Positions 1 to 8,899 are shown, counted from the stretch's first letter. The stretch: 64,000 nucleotides of DNA from Belnapia arida (GCF_016773205.1 NZ_JAETWB010000013.1:59430-123429); one strand, 5' to 3'. Program-made: numbers and translations. Notes: generated from the sequence alone by a model not told the origin.

Positions 1-279
1 GCGGTGTACTGCGCCACCAAATTCGCCGTCCGCGCGATATCGGATGGCCTGCGGCAGGAGCGCGAGGACATCCGCGTCACCTGCATCCATCCGGGCGTGG
101 TGGAGAGCGAGCTTGCCGGCACGATCACCGACCCCGCAGCGGCGGAGGCCATGAGAACCTACCGCGCCGTTGCGCTCCAGCCCGATGCCATCGGCCGCGC
201 CGTGCGCTTTGCGCTGGAGCAGCCGGAGGAGGTGGACGTCAACGAGATCGTGGTACGCCCGACCCGGGCGGCGCATTGA
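1..279 (+). CDS. SDR family oxidoreductase, C-terminal part (cut by window edge)
   Basis: This is the last 92 residues of a short-chain dehydrogenase/reductase; the nucleotide-binding half lies before the window. The visible part opens with YCATK, which fits the YxxxK catalytic motif, followed by the usual helix and a CIHPGVVESE stretch that matches the PG motif after the active site. These enzymes use NAD(P)H to reduce or oxidise carbonyl/alcohol groups in the cytoplasm. The substrate cannot be told from this fragment. The stop codon overlaps the ATG of the next gene by one base, so the two are probably co-transcribed. Confidence 0.85.
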   Translation, partial: AVYCATKFAVRAISDGLRQEREDIRVTCIHPGVVESELAGTITDPAAAEAMRTYRAVALQPDAIGRAVRFALEQPEEVDVNEIVVRPTRAAH

Positions 280-626
280 TGCGCGCCCTCAGCGCAGCGG
301 CGGCGGGCCTGGCCATGGCGCTTTCCAGCCCGGCATCCGTGGAGCAGGGCGTGGCGCGGCAGACGCATCCCTATGTCGGCATGTGGGTCACCAATGACGG
401 GCAGGTGCGGCACGAGCTGCTGCCGAACGGCCGCTACGACGAGGCGCGTGGCAGGCGGGAGAGCGCGTACCGGGGCCGCTACGAAGTGACCGGCACTCAC
501 ATCGAGTACTGGGACGACACCGGCTTCACCGCGGATGGCGACTTCGTCGATGCCGATACCCTCCATCACGGCGGCATGGTGCTGCGCCGGCGGGTGCATC
601 CAAGCCGTTCCCCGTCGCCCCCCTGA
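279..626 (+). CDS. Atu4866-domain protein
   Basis: A 115-residue protein with a short alanine-rich N-terminus (perhaps a weak signal peptide or a start chosen slightly too early) followed by YVGMWVTNDGQVRHELLPNG and, around residues 70-80, EYWDDTGFTADGDF. These two stretches are the hallmarks of the small Atu4866-type family (a single beta-barrel domain, structure known, function unknown). The ATG at 279 overlaps the stop codon of the upstream SDR; a TTG at 276 is an alternative. Family members often sit beside SDR genes, as here. The proline/serine-rich last 12 residues are unusual for the family. Confidence 0.75.
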   Translation: MRALSAAAAGLAMALSSPASVEQGVARQTHPYVGMWVTNDGQVRHELLPNGRYDEARGRRESAYRGRYEVTGTHIEYWDDTGFTADGDFVDADTLHHGGMVLRRRVHPSRSPSPP

Positions 627-687
627 TAGGCGGCGCCCCTGGTCGGGCGCCCAGGCTGCAGATTGTTACAGCAAGAAAGGCGATGTC

Positions 688-1185
688 ATGGATCTGAGAA
701 ACCTGCTTTGGCCGTTCGCGGGGGCCGCGCTGGCGCTCGCACTCGCTGCAGCACCCGCGGGGGCCGCGGATCCTGCGAAGTCCAGCAACGAGGAGATCGT
801 GCGGCGGGCTTTCGAGGAATGGAGTGCTGGTGACAATGTCTTCGCCAGACTGCTTGCGCCTGATGTGGTCTGGACCATTCATGGCTCCGGCCCGGTAGCG
901 GGGACCTACCGGAGCCGCGAGGAATTCGTCGAGCGCGCTTCGCGGCCCCTGATCATCCGGCTTGCGACGCCGCTCGTCCCGCGGGTTCACCATATCTGGG
1001 CGGTCGGCGACACGGTCATCATCCGCTTCGAAGCAAGTGCCTCGACCACCGCGGGCGGTGCCTACAGCAACCAGTTCGTGTGGATCTTCCGGATGAGGGA
1101 CGGCGTGGTCGTGGAGGCCGAAGCCTTCCTCGACCTTGTCGCCTACCAGCGGGCCGTGGACACCAGCGAGCCACGCAGGCCTTGA
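688..1185 (+). CDS. Exported NTF2-like (SnoaL-type) protein
   Basis: A 165-residue protein. Residues 1-26 form a signal peptide (hydrophobic alanine/leucine core ending AGAA). The rest is a cone-shaped NTF2-like fold: the N-terminal helix SNEEIVRRAFEEWSAGD, then LLAPDVVWTIHGSGPVAGTY and the closing strands with WIFRMRDGVVVEAEAFLD. Such proteins are small-molecule-binding or isomerase-like; no catalytic set is diagnostic here. The start at 688 is chosen because of the AAGAAAGG ribosome-binding site 8 bases upstream and the signal peptide that begins there. Export of an NTF2-like domain is somewhat unusual. The specific function is unknown. Confidence 0.8.
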   Translation: MDLRNLLWPFAGAALALALAAAPAGAADPAKSSNEEIVRRAFEEWSAGDNVFARLLAPDVVWTIHGSGPVAGTYRSREEFVERASRPLIIRLATPLVPRVHHIWAVGDTVIIRFEASASTTAGGAYSNQFVWIFRMRDGVVVEAEAFLDLVAYQRAVDTSEPRRP

Positions 1186-1262
1186 GCGGACGCTCCCTGC
1201 GTTCCGCCGGCATCTGCCTTTGAGCGCGGGATGTACCCTCTCGACGGCTGGGCCGACATGGG

Positions 1263-3437
1263 TCAGGCCGTCATGAAGCGCCTCACCACATTCTCCAGCA
1301 AGCGGGAGACCGGCCCGGCGAAGGCCCGGCCATCCCACAGGCTGCCGCAGAATGTGATGGAGCCGACGGAGAAGACGGCGCCGCCGCCGGGTACGGTGAA
1401 ATACACGATCTCGCCGCGCTGCAGAGCGCGCGGCGGCTCGCCGGTGACGGTCGCGACATGGGACAGCAGCTCCTCCGGCACGGTCACGAAGGAGGGCGGC
1501 GGCGGGCCCGACCTTGCCAGGATGGCGGCATTGGCGGGCGTGCCGAGGCGGATATCGGCCCGGTCGAGTTCGAAGCCGGCCGCGCCGCCGCCGGACAGGC
1601 CGGTATCGCCGAACTCCTCCGGCACCCCCTCCATGATCCAGGCATGCTCGGGCGCGCGCGCCGCCGGCAGGCAGCGGAAGCTCGTCCCCTCGAACAGGCC
1701 CTGAGCCGAGAAGCCGACGCCGACCAGCGCCTGCGGCGGCCGGCGGTTGCGCCGCCACAGGCCCCCGAGCTGGCCGTCGAGCTGGTGGTAATACTCGCCC
1801 GGCTCCGCGTCCCAGGCGCGGATGCCGCCCTCGGCACGGCGCACCTCGATCAGATGCGGTCGGGCCGGGTCGCGCGCGATGCGCCAGTAGAAACCGTTGC
1901 CACCGAGATAGACCAGCCTGCCGCCATGGTCGCGGTAGTAGGTCAGCGCATCCAGCATCCGCCCGGTGTGGTATTCGGGATGCGTGCCCGTCAGCAGGAC
2001 GCGGTAGGGCGCGATCAGCGCCGTGCCCTCGTCGTCCAGGTCCTCGTCGGTGACGACGTCGAAGGGAATGCCCTGCGCCTCCAGCCAGGCCAGCAGATGC
2101 GTGTCGGCCGGGTAGTGCCGCAGGCCGGAGCCGCGCGCATCGTCGAAGGTGAGGAAGCCGGGCCGCATCGTCAGCACCGGCCGCAGGCGCGAGGAGAGCG
2201 CGATGCCGCTGCCGTCCGGGTGGCGGTTGTAGGTCGAGGTGCCGTAGGCGCCGTACTGGTCCGGGTTGTGCGGATAGGCGCCCCAGGCGGCGACGCGCGC
2301 CTGGTAGGCCTCGTCCGCATTGCCGCGCGCGTGGTTCGCATAGGCCTGGTAGGTGAAGGTGGAGGCGAGGAACACCACCGCGGCCGTTGCCCGCCCGCGC
2401 GGCGGCAGCACGTAGAAGGGCAGCCAATCCTCCCCGGCCTGGGTGACGACGTGGAAGGCGTAGCAGCCGCTCGCCATGCCCTCCGGCACGTCGAACTGGA
2501 AGGAGGGCGCCCAGCGGCAATCCTCGAGGTCGTCGGCGTGGAAATGGATCGCCGCGTAGTCCCCCGGCGCGTGGCGCCAGCAGCTTTCCTCGCCGCTCCA
2601 CCGCGCGCCCACCACGGCCTGCGTCGGCGCGTTGACCAGCATGCCATGCAGCCCATCCGGCCCGGCATCGTGCACGGTATCGGTGCCGATGCCCCGAGAG
2701 AAATCCCAGGCGGCGCGGAGGGCCGCAGCGGCCTCGGCCGGCACGTCCAGCGGCTCGGGCCAAGCCGCGACGAAGGCGGCGGCCGCCATCGGCGCCTCAA
2801 TCTTGCCAGTGAAGTGGTCGCGGGGGGCGTCCAGGCCACGCGCCGCGACGACCACGCCATCCGTCGCAGGCGCCGGGCCCGCCGGCAGGCTCGCCTCGGC
2901 CGTCTCCATGGTCCCGGCGCCGGACTGGCCGAGCAGGAGCCGCCCGGTGGACGGATCATGGGAGAGCCAGAGGCGGTGCCAGCACCGCGGCGCCAGCGCC
3001 ACCCCCGTCGCGAGGCGGCAGGTGGCGGTGCCGAGCGTCACCTCGGCCTCGGCACCCGCCGTGCCGGCCCGCAGCGCCAGGGCCAGCCCGCCGCCCTCGG
3101 CCGAGAGCACCGTCGCCGCCGCCTGATCGCCGCGCATCCAGACCAGCGCCGACCAGCAGCGCGGCTCCTCCGGCGCGAGGCGCGGCCCGCGCCGGATCAC
3201 CGCGCAGGAGCCGATCGGCACCGGCTGGTGCCGGCCCTCGAAGCGGATCTCGTCGAGGTCCGGCACCGGGCGCAGGTCGAGGCCCGGCCCCGCCGGGTTC
3301 GGGTCGCCGCTGACCACGCGCAGGATGCGCACGCGGCAGGGCGCTGCCTCGCGCAGGCTGACATGGGCGGTGAAGCGCTCGCCGGGACGGCGCGAGAGGC
3401 GGTCGAGATAGCCCGCGACGGGCGGCACGGCCTGCAT
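1263..3437 (-). CDS. N,N-dimethylformamidase large-subunit-like protein
   Basis: A 724-residue protein resembling the large (beta) subunit of N,N-dimethylformamidase, which hydrolyses DMF to dimethylamine and formate with a mononuclear iron. The first ~250 residues look like a laminin-G/jelly-roll beta domain; the remainder carries family stretches such as ANHARGNADEAYQAR and YGTSTYNRHPDGSG. The HPE motif (H486, E488) fits the iron-binding His-x-Glu of the characterised enzyme, and Y403 may correspond to the third ligand, a tyrosine. The ATG at 3437 shares its A with the stop codon of the upstream binding-protein gene. The small alpha subunit is not encoded nearby, so this is probably a paralogous amidase acting on an imported amide rather than true DMFase. 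Confidence 0.8.
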   Translation of the reverse strand: MQAVPPVAGYLDRLSRRPGERFTAHVSLREAAPCRVRILRVVSGDPNPAGPGLDLRPVPDLDEIRFEGRHQPVPIGSCAVIRRGPRLAPEEPRCWSALVWMRGDQAAATVLSAEGGGLALALRAGTAGAEAEVTLGTATCRLATGVALAPRCWHRLWLSHDPSTGRLLLGQSGAGTMETAEASLPAGPAPATDGVVVAARGLDAPRDHFTGKIEAPMAAAAFVAAWPEPLDVPAEAAAALRAAWDFSRGIGTDTVHDAGPDGLHGMLVNAPTQAVVGARWSGEESCWRHAPGDYAAIHFHADDLEDCRWAPSFQFDVPEGMASGCYAFHVVTQAGEDWLPFYVLPPRGRATAAVVFLASTFTYQAYANHARGNADEAYQARVAAWGAYPHNPDQYGAYGTSTYNRHPDGSGIALSSRLRPVLTMRPGFLTFDDARGSGLRHYPADTHLLAWLEAQGIPFDVVTDEDLDDEGTALIAPYRVLLTGTHPEYHTGRMLDALTYYRDHGGRLVYLGGNGFYWRIARDPARPHLIEVRRAEGGIRAWDAEPGEYYHQLDGQLGGLWRRNRRPPQALVGVGFSAQGLFEGTSFRCLPAARAPEHAWIMEGVPEEFGDTGLSGGGAAGFELDRADIRLGTPANAAILARSGPPPPSFVTVPEELLSHVATVTGEPPRALQRGEIVYFTVPGGGAVFSVGSITFCGSLWDGRAFAGPVSRLLENVVRRFMTA

Positions 3438-5029
3438 CACGCGCGCCTCGCATTCCAGGGCACCGGGCGCGGTCCCTCCAGCACGCCGGTCAGCGAGCGG
3501 CGATAGGCGGTGCGGATGAAGAACTGCCCGAGCGGCACGCTGGGCACGTCGCGGAAGGCGAGGTCCTGCATCCGCATGCCGATGGCGAGCCGCGCCGCCT
3601 CGTCCGGGGCGCTGAGCCATTCGGCGTTCAGCGCCTCCATCTCGGCGCTCTCGTACCAGCCGTTCCAGCCGCCGGTGCCCTGGCCGCGGATTAGCGCGTT
3701 CTGCGTCGGCGTGACGATGCCCATGCCGCTCCACCAGACCGGGTAGATGTTCCAGCCGCCCTGGGCGGGTGGGTTGCGGTTGAGGGTGCGGCTCAGCACC
3801 GTGCCCCAGTCGGTGGTGACGAACTCCACGTTGAAGCCGATGCGCGTCAGCAGGTCCTGCCCGATCAGGCCGAGCGGCGCGATGGAGGTGAAGTCGGCCG
3901 GGTTCAGCATCACCACCCGCTCGCCGGCATAGCCGCTCTCGCGCAGCAGCGCGCGGGCGCGGTCGAGGCCGGGCGAGGCCATCGGGTCCTGCGCCGGCGG
4001 GCGGCCATAGGGCGTGGTGCAGGGGAAGAAGGAGTGGCAGACATTGAAGGCGCTCGGGTCGCTGTTCGTCACCGCCGCCATGAAGTCCGGCTGGTCGATG
4101 GCGGCGAGCACGGCGCGGCGCACCGCCGGCTTGTCGAAGGGTGGCTGCAGGTGGTTGAAGCGCAGCACGCCCATGTAGCCGGCCGGGTCGCCATTCGCGA
4201 TGGTGATGTCACGCGACCGGCGCAGCACCGGGATCAGGTCGGCGGCGACCTGCTCCCACCAGTCGACCTCGCCTGCCTGTAGCGCCGAGGCGGCAGTCGC
4301 GGCATCGGGCATCATGTGCCACTCGACGCGCTCGAAATGCGCCACCTTGCCGCCGGACGTCCATTCCGGCGTCTCCGTCCGCGGACGGTAGCGGTCGAAG
4401 CGCGCATAGGCGGCGCGGCTGCCGGCGACGAATTCGTCAGCCAGGAAGCGGTAGGGGCCGGAGCCGATCATCTCCGGCACCGGCCGCACCGGATCGGTGG
4501 CGGCGAGGCGTTCCGGCATGATGAAGGCCGGGGCGGTGCCGGCCTTGGCGATGGCGTCCAGCAGCAGGGGAAAGGGCCTGGCGAGGCGAATGACCAGGGT
4601 GCGGTCGTCGGGTGTCTCGTAGTCCCGCACCACCGCAGCCAGGGTGCGGCCGAAGGTGTCGCGGCCGCCCCAGCGCCTGAGGCTGGCGGCGCAGTCGCGC
4701 GAGCGGACCGGCTCGCCATCATGGAAGAACAGGCCCTCGCGCAGCCGGATGGTCCAGGCGAGGCCGTCATCGGAGACGCTGTGCCCCTCCGCCATCTGCG
4801 GCTGCGGGCGCATCCGGGCGTCGATGCCGTAGAGCGTGTCGAATACGTAGTAGCCGTGATTGACGGCGACCCCGGCCAGCGATGCGATCGGGTCGAGATT
4901 GGTCAGCGCCGCCTGGGGCACGAAGCGCAGCACGCGCGGGTCGGCGCCACGCTGCGCCTGCGACAGGCCGGGCGCGGCGAGTGCCGTGACAGCGCCAAGC
5001 GCGGCGCGGCGAGTGAGGCGGATCGTCAT
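3437..5029 (-). CDS. ABC transporter substrate-binding protein, peptide/nickel type (SBP_bac_5)
   Basis: A 530-residue periplasmic solute-binding protein of the dipeptide/oligopeptide (DppA/OppA) class. The N-terminus has a twin-arginine-like leader (MTIRLTRRAALGAV, cleavage after LSQA). Family features follow: LDPIASLAGV near residue 45, the WTIRLREGLFFHDGEPV stretch typical of cluster C binding proteins, and IGSGPYRF. It should deliver its ligand to an inner-membrane permease, but no permease or ATPase genes follow; the next gene downstream, overlapping by one base, is the amidase-like enzyme. This pairing suggests that the ligand is an amide or peptide-like compound later hydrolysed by that enzyme. 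Confidence 0.85.
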   Translation of the reverse strand: MTIRLTRRAALGAVTALAAPGLSQAQRGADPRVLRFVPQAALTNLDPIASLAGVAVNHGYYVFDTLYGIDARMRPQPQMAEGHSVSDDGLAWTIRLREGLFFHDGEPVRSRDCAASLRRWGGRDTFGRTLAAVVRDYETPDDRTLVIRLARPFPLLLDAIAKAGTAPAFIMPERLAATDPVRPVPEMIGSGPYRFLADEFVAGSRAAYARFDRYRPRTETPEWTSGGKVAHFERVEWHMMPDAATAASALQAGEVDWWEQVAADLIPVLRRSRDITIANGDPAGYMGVLRFNHLQPPFDKPAVRRAVLAAIDQPDFMAAVTNSDPSAFNVCHSFFPCTTPYGRPPAQDPMASPGLDRARALLRESGYAGERVVMLNPADFTSIAPLGLIGQDLLTRIGFNVEFVTTDWGTVLSRTLNRNPPAQGGWNIYPVWWSGMGIVTPTQNALIRGQGTGGWNGWYESAEMEALNAEWLSAPDEAARLAIGMRMQDLAFRDVPSVPLGQFFIRTAYRRSLTGVLEGPRPVPWNARRA

Positions 5030-5439
5030 GGGCGTGTCTCCATCTCGGCCTTCCGCACGCGGAAGCGCTGCGGTCTCATCAACCACGCAAGCGGAGACGG
5101 TAGTCTCCCCAGCCGGATCTGGCTGCAGGCTGATCCAGGCTTGAGCGCCAAACAAGAGGGATCCGCCGTGATATATTGGGCTGCCGGGGCGGCTGCGGCG
5201 AGGGCTGCCTCGGGCCGGATGGCAGGCATCGCGCGGAGAAAAGCGGAAGCAGGGACCGAACGGTGTCCCTGTCGCATGGGTCAGTGCGCACAGCTCCTGA
5301 TTCAGGCCGTGTTCGGGAGCATGCGATGCGGACGTGTTCCGGCCGTCCGGGCTCGAGCTGCCCCATTCTTGCCGCCGGTTTGTTTGCGAGCGTGGCCCGT
5401 CACCTATCACGGGCATCCCCCCGAGACGTCAGACTCTGC
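5030..5439. other. Intergenic stretch upstream of the binding-protein gene, no gene seen
   Basis: Roughly 400 bases without a convincing reading frame on either strand. It must hold the promoter of the minus-strand binding-protein/amidase pair, but no clear -35/-10 pair was recognised. The codon pattern typical of the surrounding genes is lost, which fits decayed DNA next to the insertion-sequence remnant that follows. Confidence 0.4.
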
Positions 5440-5905
5440 CAGAGCACACCAGTTGCAGCCCGGGGGTCCCTTGGGCGCCGTCGGCTTGCCGTCGCCGGGA
5501 GGTTGGTGGATGCCTGGCGAAGGCGGCTCGTGCGGGTCGCTACGCTACGGTGGCCATGTCGCTCGTGGATGTCCACGCCGCCATTGCACGCGACCTGCGG
5601 TTCGGCACTCGCTGACGGAGCCGTGGTCACGGCGGAGTTGCAATGCAGGGCGGCCGGCCTTGCCGCTTCAGCAGCAGCCGCTTGGTGGCCTGCCTGTCGC
5701 GGCATCGCCGCACGAGCACGTCCGGTACCGGCCCGCTCTGGTCGACGGCGTGCCCGAGCTAATGCTGGCGCCAGCGCTCGTCGCTGTGACCTCGTCGAGG
5801 TGCTGCATTGGGACAAGGCCGTGGCTGAGTGGAAAAGATCGGCGGCAAGGTTCGTGGCTCACTGACTCAGGCCCCAGCTGAAATCCTTGCCCCGTTCCGG
5901 ATATG
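5440..5905 (-). pseudogene. Degenerate IS6/IS240-type transposase remnant
   Basis: Read on the minus strand in shifting frames, the sequence recalls an IS6-family DDE transposase. From 5830 downwards it gives HLDEV (the first catalytic Asp context, normally WHLDEV), then after a frameshift DERWRQH-stop-LGHAVDQSG and VPDVLVRRCRDRQATKRLL followed by KRQGRPP, which aligns with the family's AVDQ..DVLVQ.RRD..AA.R..R..L..Q block. A degraded HPPTSRRR near 5500 fits the late SHQPTRRRER motif. At least two frameshifts and several stops show that it is dead. The outer limits are approximate; no terminal inverted repeats were found. Confidence 0.7.
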
Positions 5906-6066
5906 CATGAAGGTTGTGGCTCGCAACTCAAGACTGCGGCCGATTTGCCAATGCAATGGCCGGCACACTCACCTAATCCCCACCGCTCAGCGGAACAACT
6001 GCGCCGGTCACGCAACCGGACGAAGATTCGCAAGTTCCAGGCGACCTCAGCAGAGGCATCCGGATC

Positions 6067-7053
6067 ATGGCGCTCCCGCCCCGCATTGGCTTTCATGCCT
6101 CGCATGAGCAGTTCCCTCCGTCCGAGCTCCTGGCCTTGGCGCGCGCCGCCGAGCAGGCGGGTTTCGACTGCGCGATGTCCTCCGACCATTTCAAGCCCTG
6201 GGGCATGGCGCAGGGCCATTCGGGCTTTGCCTGGTCGTGGCTGGGTGCCGCGATGGCAACAACCCGGTTGCCTTTCGGCGTCATCTCCGCGCCGGGCTAT
6301 CGCTATCACCCTGCCATCCTCGCCCAGGGTGCAGCGACATTGGCCGAGATGTTCCCCGGCCGCTTCTGGTTCGCCCTGGGTAGCGGCCAGCGGTTGAACG
6401 AGGACATCACCGGTCTGGCTTGGCAGGAGAAGTCCGAGCGCAACGCCCGCCTGCGCGAATGCGCCGAGGTAATCCGGTCCCTGTTGGCCGGTGAGGAGGT
6501 GACGCATCATGGTCGCGTCACGGTGGTCGATGCGAAGCTCTACAGCCGCCCCACCCAGCCGCCGGCCTTGCTCGGCGCGGCGGTGACCGAGGCAACGGCA
6601 GAGGCCGTGGGCGCCTGGGCAGACGGATTGCTGACGGTGTCGGCATCTCCAGACCAGTTGCGGAAAATGATCCAGGCTTTCCGCCGGGGCGGCGGCACGG
6701 GGAAACGGCTGGTTGTCCAGGTCACGCTGAACTGGGCGCGAACCGAGGAGGAGGCGCTGACCGGGGCGCACGAGCAGTGGCGCACCAATGTGCTGGGCGG
6801 CGACGTGAACTGGGAGCTGCGCAAGCCCCAGGATTTCGACACCGCCACACGCTTCGTCGGGCCGGAGGACATGCGGGAGTCCGTCTGGATCTCCTCTGAT
6901 CTGGATTGGCATGCGGCCCGGATCGCGGAGCTCGCCGAACTTGGCTTCGACGAAATCCAGCTTCACCAGGTGGGCCGCAACCAGCGGGCATTCATCGATG
7001 CCTTCGGAGAGCGGGTGCTGCCTGCGCTGCGCCGTCGAGAGGAGCCGAGATGA
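6067..7053 (+). CDS. LLM-class flavin-dependent oxidoreductase (TIGR03885-like)
   Basis: A 328-residue luciferase-like monooxygenase-fold enzyme (TIM barrel). Recognisable stretches are IGFHASHEQFPPSELL at the N-terminus, ARAAEQAGFDCAMSSDHF, and the FALGSGQRLNE motif that lines the flavin site. It looks closest to the group described as probable non-F420 flavin oxidoreductases related to F420-dependent glucose-6-phosphate dehydrogenase. Its stop overlaps the start of the SMP-30-type lactonase gene (ATGA), so the pair is translationally coupled; an aldose-to-lactone oxidation followed by lactone hydrolysis is a reasonable but unproven reading. The gene lies between two insertion-sequence remnants and appears lower in GC than the core genes. 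Confidence 0.85.
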   Translation: MALPPRIGFHASHEQFPPSELLALARAAEQAGFDCAMSSDHFKPWGMAQGHSGFAWSWLGAAMATTRLPFGVISAPGYRYHPAILAQGAATLAEMFPGRFWFALGSGQRLNEDITGLAWQEKSERNARLRECAEVIRSLLAGEEVTHHGRVTVVDAKLYSRPTQPPALLGAAVTEATAEAVGAWADGLLTVSASPDQLRKMIQAFRRGGGTGKRLVVQVTLNWARTEEEALTGAHEQWRTNVLGGDVNWELRKPQDFDTATRFVGPEDMRESVWISSDLDWHAARIAELAELGFDEIQLHQVGRNQRAFIDAFGERVLPALRRREEPR

Positions 7054-7931
7054 CCGGTAGGGGCCCGGTTCTGGGGCAGGCGCGTCTCGTCTGGGCGGCC
7101 GGTGCCCGCCTCGGGGAAGGCGCAGTCTGGGACGACCGGGGCGGCCGGCTCTGGTGGGTGGATATAAAGGGCTGCAGCCTGCATGGGATGGATGAGGCTG
7201 GCGGTGACCGAAGATCGTGGCAGCTGCCGCAAGAGCCAGGGTGCCTGGCACTCACCGAGAATCCCGCCAGGATCATCATCGGCCTGAGGACTGGGGTCTT
7301 TTCCTTCGAGCCGGAGGCGGGGCAGCTTGAATTCGTCGTTGCGCCGAAGGGGCTGTTGGCGGACCACCACCTCAACGATGGAAAAGTGGACCCGTCCGGC
7401 CGCTTCTGGTTCGGCACCATGCAGGTTGACCAGCACCCGGCGGAGGGCGCCCTCCATATCCTGGATGGCCCCGGGCAGGTGACAGGTTTCGCCGGGACTT
7501 ACACGGTTCCCAATGGCCCAGCTTTCTCTCCGGACGGCCACGTCATGTACTGCGCCGACAGCCCGATCCGAATTGTCTACTCCTACGATTTGCGCCGCGA
7601 AATTTCCGAGAAGCGCATGTTTGTCCGCTTCGGCGACGACGATGGCTGTCCCGACGGCCTGGCGGTAGACGCCGAGGGATGTCTTTGGGTTGCGCATTGG
7701 GGTGGCGGCTGCATCTCCCGCTTCTCCGCTGATGGGCAGCTGCGGGGAAGGATCGAACTGCCGACGGAGAACGTCACAAGTTGTGCCTTCGGTGGTGTCG
7801 ACATGCGGACGCTGTTCATCACCACTGCCGGCGGGCCGGACGGCGCCGGAACGGGGATTGCAGGCGGCGTTTTCGCAGCCCGGACTGAGGTGGCTGGGCT
7901 GCCCTCGGGACGAGCACGATTGATGGAATAG
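7050..7931 (+). CDS. SMP-30/gluconolactonase-family lactonase
   Basis: A 293-residue six-bladed beta-propeller of the SMP-30/gluconolactonase/LRE family, cytoplasmic (no signal peptide). The expected divalent-metal ligands are visible in context: Glu in LGEGAVWDD near residue 20, Asn in TVPNGPAFSPDG, and Asp in GCPDGLAVDAEG; the substrate-guiding NDGKVDPSGRFWFGTM block is also intact. Such enzymes hydrolyse sugar lactones to aldonic acids. The ATG at 7050 overlaps the preceding oxidoreductase stop by four bases, which decides the start and suggests a common pathway. Confidence 0.9.
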   Translation: MTGRGPVLGQARLVWAAGARLGEGAVWDDRGGRLWWVDIKGCSLHGMDEAGGDRRSWQLPQEPGCLALTENPARIIIGLRTGVFSFEPEAGQLEFVVAPKGLLADHHLNDGKVDPSGRFWFGTMQVDQHPAEGALHILDGPGQVTGFAGTYTVPNGPAFSPDGHVMYCADSPIRIVYSYDLRREISEKRMFVRFGDDDGCPDGLAVDAEGCLWVAHWGGGCISRFSADGQLRGRIELPTENVTSCAFGGVDMRTLFITTAGGPDGAGTGIAGGVFAARTEVAGLPSGRARLME

Positions 7932-8098
7932 TTCGAAAGCCGGGTGCTCGGCTCTTCTGCCGCGCTCGGCGGCCCGATGAAGACAACTCTCACCCTCGCC
8001 GGACCAGATCCGCAGCACCTCATCTATCGTCATAGGCTTGGGCCGCTCTTTGTGCCGGCATCGGCCAATTCGAGTGACTGCCCCGGCAAGGAGCACAC

Positions 8099-8899
8099 AT
8101 GACCGACACCTCCTCCACATCCAGGCCAAACGTTGCCCAACTTGCCTCCCACTCCTATCGGTTGGCGGTGCGTGATTCTGATTTCCTGTTGGGACCGTCG
8201 ATGCGAGGAGTTCGTTTCCTGTTGGAATTCGCCAAGGCGGACGAGGTGCTCCGTGCCTGGCAGGTGCGTTCCACCATCGTGGTATTTGGCAGCGCGCGCG
8301 TGAGCCAGGGCGGCCCTGGCCGGCATTCCTTTTGGTACGACCAAGCGCGGGCCTTTGGCCGCATTGCTTCGGAGCGCGGAGGAGCCTTCCGGGACGGAGA
8401 GGGCGTCCGGGACAATGTCATTGCCACCGGTGGCGGGCCGGGGATCATGGAGGCGGCCAACCGGGGAGCACAGGACACAGGGGCACCGTCGATTGGTTTC
8501 AACATCGTGCTGCCGCACGAGCAGGAGCCAAATGCCTATTCGACCCCGGAGCTGACATTCCTTTTCCATTATTTCGCCATGCGTAAGATGCACCTGGCGA
8601 TGAGGGCCAACGCGTTGGTCGTGTTCCCGGGCGGCTTCGGAACCCTGGATGAAATGTTTGAGCTGCTAACTCTTCGCCAGACCAACAAGGCGCCGGAAGT
8701 TCCCATCGTGCTGGTAGACGAGGGCTATTGGCGCTCGGTCATCAACCTCGACGCACTGCTTGAGGCAGGGATGATCGGGCCTGCCGATCTTGGGCTGTTC
8801 CGCTTTGCCGAGGACGCTGAGACCGCCTGGGCGTGCCTTGTCGAGCAAGGGTTGGAGCCAGTGTCGGCACCGCTCAGTGCCAAGCCCAAGGAGATCTGA
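8099..8899 (+). CDS. LOG-family protein (cytokinin-riboside monophosphate phosphoribohydrolase-like)
   Basis: A 266-residue Rossmann-like protein of the LOG/TIGR00730 family. The motifs ATGGGPGIMEAANRGA (phosphate-binding and catalytic) and VFPGGFGTLDEMFE (the PGGxGTxxE signature) are intact. Members cleave nucleoside 5'-monophosphates to the base and ribose 5-phosphate; some activate cytokinins, many are general nucleotide hydrolases. The ~90-residue N-terminal extension before VVFGSAR places it with the longer bacterial type (often misnamed lysine decarboxylase). It is the last intact gene before the IS1182-type remnant. A plant-hormone role is only a possibility. Confidence 0.88.
   Translation: MTDTSSTSRPNVAQLASHSYRLAVRDSDFLLGPSMRGVRFLLEFAKADEVLRAWQVRSTIVVFGSARVSQGGPGRHSFWYDQARAFGRIASERGGAFRDGEGVRDNVIATGGGPGIMEAANRGAQDTGAPSIGFNIVLPHEQEPNAYSTPELTFLFHYFAMRKMHLAMRANALVVFPGGFGTLDEMFELLTLRQTNKAPEVPIVLVDEGYWRSVINLDALLEAGMIGPADLGLFRFAEDAETAWACLVEQGLEPVSAPLSAKPKEI

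Noticed and set aside
526..2763. Minus-strand frame overlapping the NTF2-like and amidase genes
   Set aside because: It is out of frame with the amidase and antisense to the NTF2-like gene, with Arg-rich low-complexity translation.
1458..3506. Long plus-strand open frame opposite the dimethylformamidase-like gene
   Set aside because: The composition is an antisense shadow (Arg/Gly/Ala rich) and no motif is present, whereas the minus strand encodes a recognisable family.
5176..5865. Plus-strand open frame in the region after the binding-protein gene
   Set aside because: Low-complexity Arg/Ala-rich translation without ribosome-binding site; the same DNA read on the minus strand gives ordered IS6 transposase fragments.
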